The translations under genes were made by a program, and so were the position numbers. From Owenia fusiformis (lineage: Eukaryota; Annelida; Polychaeta; Sabellida; Oweniidae): 64,000 bases of DNA. Below, one piece after another: positions 59,701-64,000 of the stretch (positions are counted from its first letter, which is position 1; each line of letters opens with the position of its first letter). The notes under the pieces were generated by a model. That model searched no databases and was not told the DNA's origin. It saw only the letters and a program-made list of their open reading frames with translations. The stretch lies in contig CAIIXF020000001.1 of the NCBI GenBank assembly GCA_903813345.2, positions 54,207,885 to 54,271,884 on the forward strand. The letters run 5' to 3'.

Positions 59701-62700
59701 CTAAGTATTTAAAATGACATATAGATATTTCTGAAATAGTCTTGCATCAAGATCCCCTATCAAACACCAAAAAGGTTGTACAAGTATTTAAAAGAAAGTT
59801 AAAAAACAGATCTTAATGCAAGACTCACTATGACAGAATTGGTCAATATAATTTACTTTTGCTTGTGTTAAATCTTGCAGGTTGTAAAAATCGTGAAATG
59901 GGTCTCTTACTAAAGAGCATGGTCCAAACTCCATACTTCAGAATAGTTGTAATAGATGATGAACATACTGTTGAATTATGTGGTGCTTTGAAGGTGAGAA
60001 TATAATTTATAGTTTAATATAAACATTTTGAAACATGTACAGTATAAATGTTATTTGTATTGACTTATAATCTGTGAACTGTATTATGCCTCATTTACAA
60101 ATTTAATGTGAAGACTTTCAGTAGAATTATGGAATTACAGCATTTTCATTTGTCTTATTTTTTATCTGAGATGTTGTTCTTGTAAAAAACATATAAATAT
60201 AATGAATCCAAAAGTATCAATGTAAGTAAAACATGAAATTGTATACATAGTGCCATGGTCTTTTATATCTTTCAATTTAGCCAGCCTTCTGAGGCAATTT
60301 TCACCGGTTGCATTCACAAAATCGCCTGTTGTTTTTAGTGACTTTTCAACATAAATTTAATAATCATTTTTTGGATGGTAACATTATAATTTGAAATATA
60401 TATTTTTCTGTATATTGTTTTAGAAAACACATTAGACACTTCTTTTGTTCTTCGTATCATATGTTCGGAATGAAATGAAACATCTAATCCGAACCTCATT
60501 GGAACAAAAAGACATAAACACAACGTGTTAAGGTCTCTCAATATTGTAATTGTACAAAGGAAAGTTTGGTTTTTTTTTTTTTATATTTTTATATTTCCTT
60601 TATTTCATAATACATCATACAAACAGATACAGGGCCTACGCCGAAGCATTATTGGCCCTGTTGAAGTAGTTACAATATAAGTTAAAATAGGTCATAATGT
60701 AAAAATGATAGATATAGAACATATTTATGAACATGAAAATAATCTTGAAAACATGAAGACAGGTCAGAGATATATGTATAAATTAATGAATATTGGACTA
60801 TTTAACTTCCTTGACAATAGAGTGTAAAAACTCGGCTGTTAATTCAATAGCCTTTTTATTTGTAATTGTGTCAAGAGAAGGATCTGCAAAAAGTAGAAAG
60901 TCTACCCTGTCCTCCTGTTTTCTATTATTAAAAGAGTTTAAATTAAAGGATGGCAGTCCCCCTAGTTCTCTGTGAAAATTGAGTCTTTGAGTGTTAAAAA
61001 GAGGGCAATGGAGCAATAGGTGTTTGGTTGATTCAGTAGAGTGACCACATTTACATTTGGCATTTGGAATATTTTTGAAGTTATGTGTAAAAAGATGCTG
61101 CCTAAAAATGAGATCACATCTCGTTTTATTTAAGACAATTTCTTTATCTCTGGATAGGTTTAATCTTGGGGTTGTGAATTCTTACTTTTTCCCATTCAAA
61201 AATGTTCTAATTTTATACTTAAATGAGTTGCGTGAGTGTGCTTGTTTCAGTTCATCAGGTAAATTATCCCATAATTTAATACTGGATAAAGCTGTAAACT
61301 TTCTAAGTTTAGCAGATGCTTTGAATGGGATCTTAAAATCATTGGTACGACGAAGTCTTTGGTGGGTTACCTGATTCTTATACTGTTCAAAAACATTTGA
61401 AACATATGAAGGCATCTTATAATTATTTACAAAGTCAAACATAAAAACTAGTTTTTTTTCTTTTCTTCGATTGGATAAGGATCTCCATCCAAGACATGCC
61501 ATCACCTTCTCAGAGTTTGACCCTTGGATGCAACCACTTACAATAAGACCCGCTCTATATTGGACTCTATCTAAACTTGCTAAGAGGTTTAGATTTGCGC
61601 TGTCAAAAATAATATTGCCATATTCGAGATGTGGGAGAATGAATGCCATGTAAATTGTCTGTAAGTGTTTTGATCTTACTGAAAATTTGAGTGCTTTTAA
61701 TGGATTTAACATTTTATTACACCTAGTAATCACTGAGTTAATGTGTTCTTCAAAGCTAAGGTGTTTGTCTAAAATGATGCCTAAATGTTTATGGCTATTT
61801 ACAAGAGGTATTTGCTCATTACTCATTGTTACTGGAATTTGTTTCTTAACTTTTCGTGTGTGTTTAGATTGAAAGATAACCTCCTTACTCTTAGATGCCT
61901 TAAATTTGAGTTTCCATTTAGTGGACCAATTAGCCATTTCATTGATATCTGATTGAATTTTTTGATTTGTTGTTTCAACTGATTCATTCTTTGGTACTGT
62001 CAAGAAGATCGAACTATCATCAGCATATAAGAAAAGTTTACAATTATGAACTGAGTCTGCTAAGTCATTAATATATAACAAAAATAATAGGGGGCCAAGA
62101 ATTGATCCTTGGGGAACCCCACTATTTATTTCATAGGATCTGGAGTCTCGATTTTGACGATTTTGAGGAATATTTGCACCAGTTTCAGCATTACATGAAA
62201 TGTCTGAATAAGTATCATTGATCCTTACTTTTAATTTCCTATCTGTTAGATATGAGGTCAATAACTCTATAATATTGTTGCCTAATCCATAAGATTTCAT
62301 CTTATGGAGTAACAAAAAATGTGGGACTGCGTCAAATGCACCTTCCACGTCTAAAAATATTCCACGGGTTGCTAGGTTAGAGTCAAAATTATCGGCTAAC
62401 ATATTAACAATAGAAAATAGTTGCTTCTGTGTATTATGGCCTGGTAAGAACCCGGACTGATTTTCATAAATGAGGTTCTTCGAGGAAACATGGTCAAAAA
62501 TTGCTGTATAAATTATTCGTTCAAAAAGCTTTGAGAGATTATTGAGGAGGCAGATTGGTCTGTAGTTGGATGGGTCTGTTTTTGAATTTTTATTCTTATA
62601 TATAGGAACAATTATACCCAGTTTCCAGCAATCAGGAAATGTATTTGTCTCCAAGAAAATAGTAAATAATTTAACTAGTTCAACATCGATAGAGTCAGCC

Positions 62701-63906
62701 ACAAGTTTCAACATTTTGTTAGTGATATTATCTTCTCCACCTTTTTTGGATGAATTAAGGTTCCGTAAGTTATCATTCATATTTTTTCGAGAAATATTTA
62801 TGTAAGTCAAAGATTCATTTGTTTTCATAGGACAGGGCGGCAATGACTTATCAATTATATTATGGTGGAACTTAGTCATGAACTTATTTAAAAAAGCATT
62901 TGCTTTTCCAAGGTCATCATCAATAATTTTATCATTTATCTCAAGAAGAGGAATGCCTGTTGAAAACTTGGTTCCTATAAGTTTCTTTATAATTGTCCAG
63001 TAGTTTAGGCCATTTGCTGCTTCTTCATCCAAGTTATTACAAAGTTTATCTTGATAGTTGTTCTTTGAGTCAGTAATTAATTTGGTAAGATATGCGTTTT
63101 GCTTTTTAAATTGGTTGATGTTTAAGTCATTAAGTTTGGTTGATTTTAAAAAAGTATCTTGTTAATGAAATAAAAGGATTATCTTGATTTTTATCTATTT
63201 TGGGGGGTTTTGTTTTAAGTCTTTGCATACTTCTTGTTAAATCAACCAAAAATTTCCTTTGTATAACTATAATATTGAAAAGTGTCTAAGAAAATGTTGT
63301 ATATGCTATTTTGTTCCAACAAGGTTCGGAAAGACATTTTATTTCATTCTCAAGAATTGGTAGAAAGGAATAAGAAACAATTGTACCAAAAACAAAAATG
63401 TTAACAAAAACATTTATATAAAATGTATATAAATAATTTTTGCATTAAATTGTTGCCAATCAGTCAACATTACATAAAGGATCGTGTTATTTTACAGAAT
63501 GTTTTCAATAATTGGTTTAAGAGAAAAACATTGTTGAATTCAGTTCACCATATCAATACCTATCCTTTATGATTTCCATAAATTTTGCCTGTTGGTTTTA
63601 AATTATTTAGCCTGTTGTGAGAAATTCTAGTGAAACCCCTGATGAAGTGTGATGTATTCTTATTGCCACCCTTGTGTGACAAATGTAGACAGTCAGCATC
63701 TATAACAAATTATTGCACTTTTGTAACCATTTGCAATTTACCTACTGTATGTAATTTCTATTCACCTTAGTATTGATTGTTGTAGAATATTGTAGCTGTT
63801 GGTGCAGGGTTTGTGGATGGGCTAGGCTATGGGGATAATACAAAGGCAGCTGTCATCAGGCTAGGACTTATGGAGATGGTTAAATTTGCAGAGACATTTT
63901 ATCCAG
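47714..63906 (+). CDS. GPD1: Cytosolic NAD-dependent glycerol-3-phosphate dehydrogenase (5' part; 3' end off window)
   Basis: Exons: 47714-47757, 53056-53233, 53451-53591, then alternative 54807-54951 or 56033-56171, then 59881-59993 and 63786-63906. Phases are 2, 0, 0, 1, 0, 1. The enzyme interconverts dihydroxyacetone phosphate and glycerol-3-phosphate with NADH in the cytosol, feeding lipid synthesis and the glycerophosphate shuttle. The Rossmann motif GSGNWG (residues 11-16) is split by intron 1. Exon 2 carries VKMYVYEE. Exon 3 has [13 protein letters not shown] and ends at SLIK, whose lysine aligns with the catalytic-site K120 of human GPD1. Exon 4 has MGAN and CEATIG. Exon 6 has [20 protein letters not shown]. 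The start is chosen because [14 protein letters not shown] begins at the family's usual distance before the glycine motif. The remaining C-terminal exons lie to the right. Introns are large and full of repeats. Confidence 0.93.
47887..48007. repeat. 60 bp tandem duplication
   Basis: Two copies (47887-47947, 47948-48007) of TACTCGAGTCTCTAG...AATACTGTGAACTCT lie at the start of GPD1 intron 1. The second copy runs directly into the 460 bp duplication. Confidence 0.85.
48001..48922. repeat. 460 bp tandem duplication in GPD1 intron 1
   Basis: Copy A is 48001-48460 and copy B is 48461-48922, with high identity. Each contains AATGGCTCCAAGAAAAATGG, AAAATGGCGGACATA and a 47 nt exon-like segment bounded by CATGCAG and GTAAGT (A, 48408-48454) or GTAAAC (B, 48871-48917). 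No GPD1-related protein is encoded by the segment. Confidence 0.85.
49055..49538. mobile_element. MITE with 50 bp TIRs and TTA duplication
   Basis: GGGGCGGGGTCAAAATATCG at 49055 and its complement ending 49538 extend about 50 bp inward (GTTCATATGGAGACGAAAGT). TTA flanks both ends (49052-49054, 49539-49541). G-rich runs occur near 49100 and 49456-49480. It lies in GPD1 intron 1. Confidence 0.75.
49585..51665. repeat. Inverted pair of 75 bp repeats
   Basis: The segments 49588-49663 and about 51588-51662 are inverted copies (AATTTTTCTTAGGAAATACATC / GATGTATTTACTTAGAAAAATT). The stretch at 50690-50925 between them is an inverted copy of 25095-25310. All are within GPD1 intron 1; element types are unknown. 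Confidence 0.6.
49860..52990. other. Rest of GPD1 intron 1, no further gene seen
   Basis: Besides the repeats and RT fossil listed separately, I see no exon. A 139-codon minus-strand frame at 51572-51991 overlaps a repeat and has no recognisable homology. Confidence 0.45.
52018..52136 (+). pseudogene. Small reverse transcriptase fossil with internal deletion
   Basis: [13 protein letters not shown], the RT motif A region with its first catalytic aspartate, is followed directly by [15 protein letters not shown], which in LINE RTs normally lies about 30-40 residues further on. The intervening segment is deleted. No RT flanks are recognised. Confidence 0.65.
54807..54951 (+). CDS. GPD1: GPD1 alternative exon 4a (divergent form)
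   Basis: This follows CATTTACAG and ends ATA G|GTATAA. It encodes [20 protein letters not shown] through [20 protein letters not shown]. It is homologous to exon 4b, with about 25 of 38 residues identical from the LISN region on, and is two residues longer. It departs from the usual GPD1 sequence at its start and at VVPQ, where the family has IA.E. Both boundary phases equal those of 4b. Confidence 0.85.
55532..55733. mobile_element. 202 bp MITE with CAGGCCCGTAGC ends
   Basis: CAGGCCCGTAGCCAGGATTTG at 55532 is mirrored by CAAGGGGG-type and GCTACGGGCCTG sequence ending at 55733, with GCCTC directly repeated on both sides (55527-55531, 55734-55738). A G13 run lies near 55688-55700. It sits between GPD1 alternative exons 4a and 4b. 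Confidence 0.75.
56033..56171 (+). CDS. GPD1: GPD1 alternative exon 4b (canonical form)
   Basis: This follows TGTTGATTTCAG and ends ATA G|GTAGGA. It encodes [18 protein letters not shown] through [20 protein letters not shown], close to the usual animal GPD1 sequence in this region. Length 139 nt; like 4a (145 nt) it is 1 modulo 3, so the two exons cannot both be included without a frameshift. Confidence 0.88.
57495..59522. mobile_element. 2.0 kb element with perfect 31 bp TIRs and a recurring GCTCTTCGGAAAGGAC motif
   Basis: TIRs at 57495-57525 and 59492-59522 are exact inverted copies (TAGGGCTTGAGCAAGC inward), flanked by TA. Inside, GCTCTTCGGAAAGGAC or a one-base variant occurs in direct orientation at 57685, 58045, 58590, 58757 and 58923, and once inverted at 58743-58758, abutting the fourth copy to form a palindrome. 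No transposase frame is seen. It lies in the GPD1 intron between exons 4b and 5. Confidence 0.75.
60572..63131 (-). mobile_element. 5'-truncated non-LTR retrotransposon with 10 bp target-site duplication
   Basis: The target duplication AAGTTTGGTT lies at 60562-60571 and 63132-63141. The element is antisense to GPD1; its A-rich tail appears as a run of T at 60571-60582. The RT frame is open to the very 5' edge, so the endonuclease and ORF1 parts were lost by truncation during insertion. About 225 bp of 3' UTR separate the final stop from the tail. Confidence 0.88.
60798..63131 (-). pseudogene. LINE reverse transcriptase ORF, truncated and with one in-frame stop
   Basis: The frame is open from the truncation edge (63131) to TAA at 61182-61184, then continues in the same frame to a second stop at 60798. 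Counting from codon 63032, RT landmarks are SNYRPI (about 157), [12 protein letters not shown] (about 226, motif A), [14 protein letters not shown] (about 303) and LYADDSS (about 335, catalytic). The part after the internal stop contains CKCGHS and HLLLHCPLF, a C-x-C...H...C module common at the C-termini of such ORFs. The TAA therefore looks like a disabling point change; no frameshift is visible. The clade is CR1/Jockey-like in a broad sense. Confidence 0.85.
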
Positions 63907-64000
63907 GTAGATTTTTTCACATATTTTCTACGAAAAATCTATAGAGCTCAATGTTACATGTGCGCGTATAAGGTTTAGGTACTGGGAGGTTTTGGATACA

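Larger units (their letters stand above)
60345..63590. mobile_element. Foldback repeat, second copy, split by a LINE
   Basis: The left part 60345-60571 and right part 63132-63590 together match the uninterrupted copy at 8430-9100. The join falls exactly at AAGTTTGGTT, which is present once in the intact copy and duplicated here around the LINE. It lies in GPD1 intron 5. Confidence 0.8.

Noticed and set aside
1-64000. tRNA, rRNA or other structured RNA genes
   Set aside because: I looked for A/B box patterns and cloverleaf-like arms by eye and found none I could defend; a covariance-model scan would be needed to exclude them.

Overview
The window is intron-rich nuclear DNA from a metazoan, most likely a marine bilaterian invertebrate. 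It is AT-rich and dense in transposon remnants. The multi-exon genes have GT-AG introns, plus one GC-AG intron, and encode proteins whose closest named relatives are animal families. I cannot place the phylum from sequence alone. The density of small TIR elements and of non-LTR retrotransposon fragments would suit a mollusc, another lophotrochozoan or an ambulacrarian.

Layout, left to right. (1) 880-7296 (minus) holds the first four coding exons of a secreted von Willebrand A (vWA) protein whose 3' end lies beyond the left edge. Its first coding intron is almost filled by a 3.6 kb element with 245 bp inverted ends. (2) 7.3-19.4 kb is gene-poor and holds a foldback repeat, a 2.8 kb element with perfect 44 bp TIRs, LINE 3' ends and a TA-flanked MITE. 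(3) 19428-22532 (minus) is a complete six-exon paralogue of the same vWA gene, 347 aa, with a GC-AG intron. (4) 22.5-30 kb is repeats, including a decayed reverse transcriptase. (5) 30099-30644 (plus) holds the last two coding exons of a beta-1,4-galactosyltransferase-like gene with no recognisable catalytic exons upstream. (6) 34616-46713 (minus) is a complete 16-exon TAX1BP1/CALCOCO-type autophagy receptor of 910 aa (SKICH domain, LIR-like motif, coiled coils, two C-terminal zinc fingers). (7) Head-to-head with it, 1.0 kb away, GPD1 (cytosolic NAD-dependent glycerol-3-phosphate dehydrogenase) runs 47714 to beyond the right edge (plus), with six exon positions visible.

The two most unusual features sit in these last two genes. 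In the TAX1BP1-like gene, the 3' end of exon 12 together with its 5' splice site has been amplified into a 54 bp minisatellite of 32 copies; 31 copies still carry a GTAAG donor. In GPD1, exon position 4 is present as two tandem homologous exons (145 and 139 nt) of identical phase; including both would shift the frame, so they are predicted to be mutually exclusive.

GPD1 intron 5 also contains a natural before-and-after pair. A foldback repeat there is interrupted by a 5'-truncated LINE flanked by a 10 bp target duplication, and a second copy of the same repeat near 8.4 kb preserves the empty site. Exon boundaries were derived by eye from splice consensus, phase continuity and protein homology; no search or transcript data were available.
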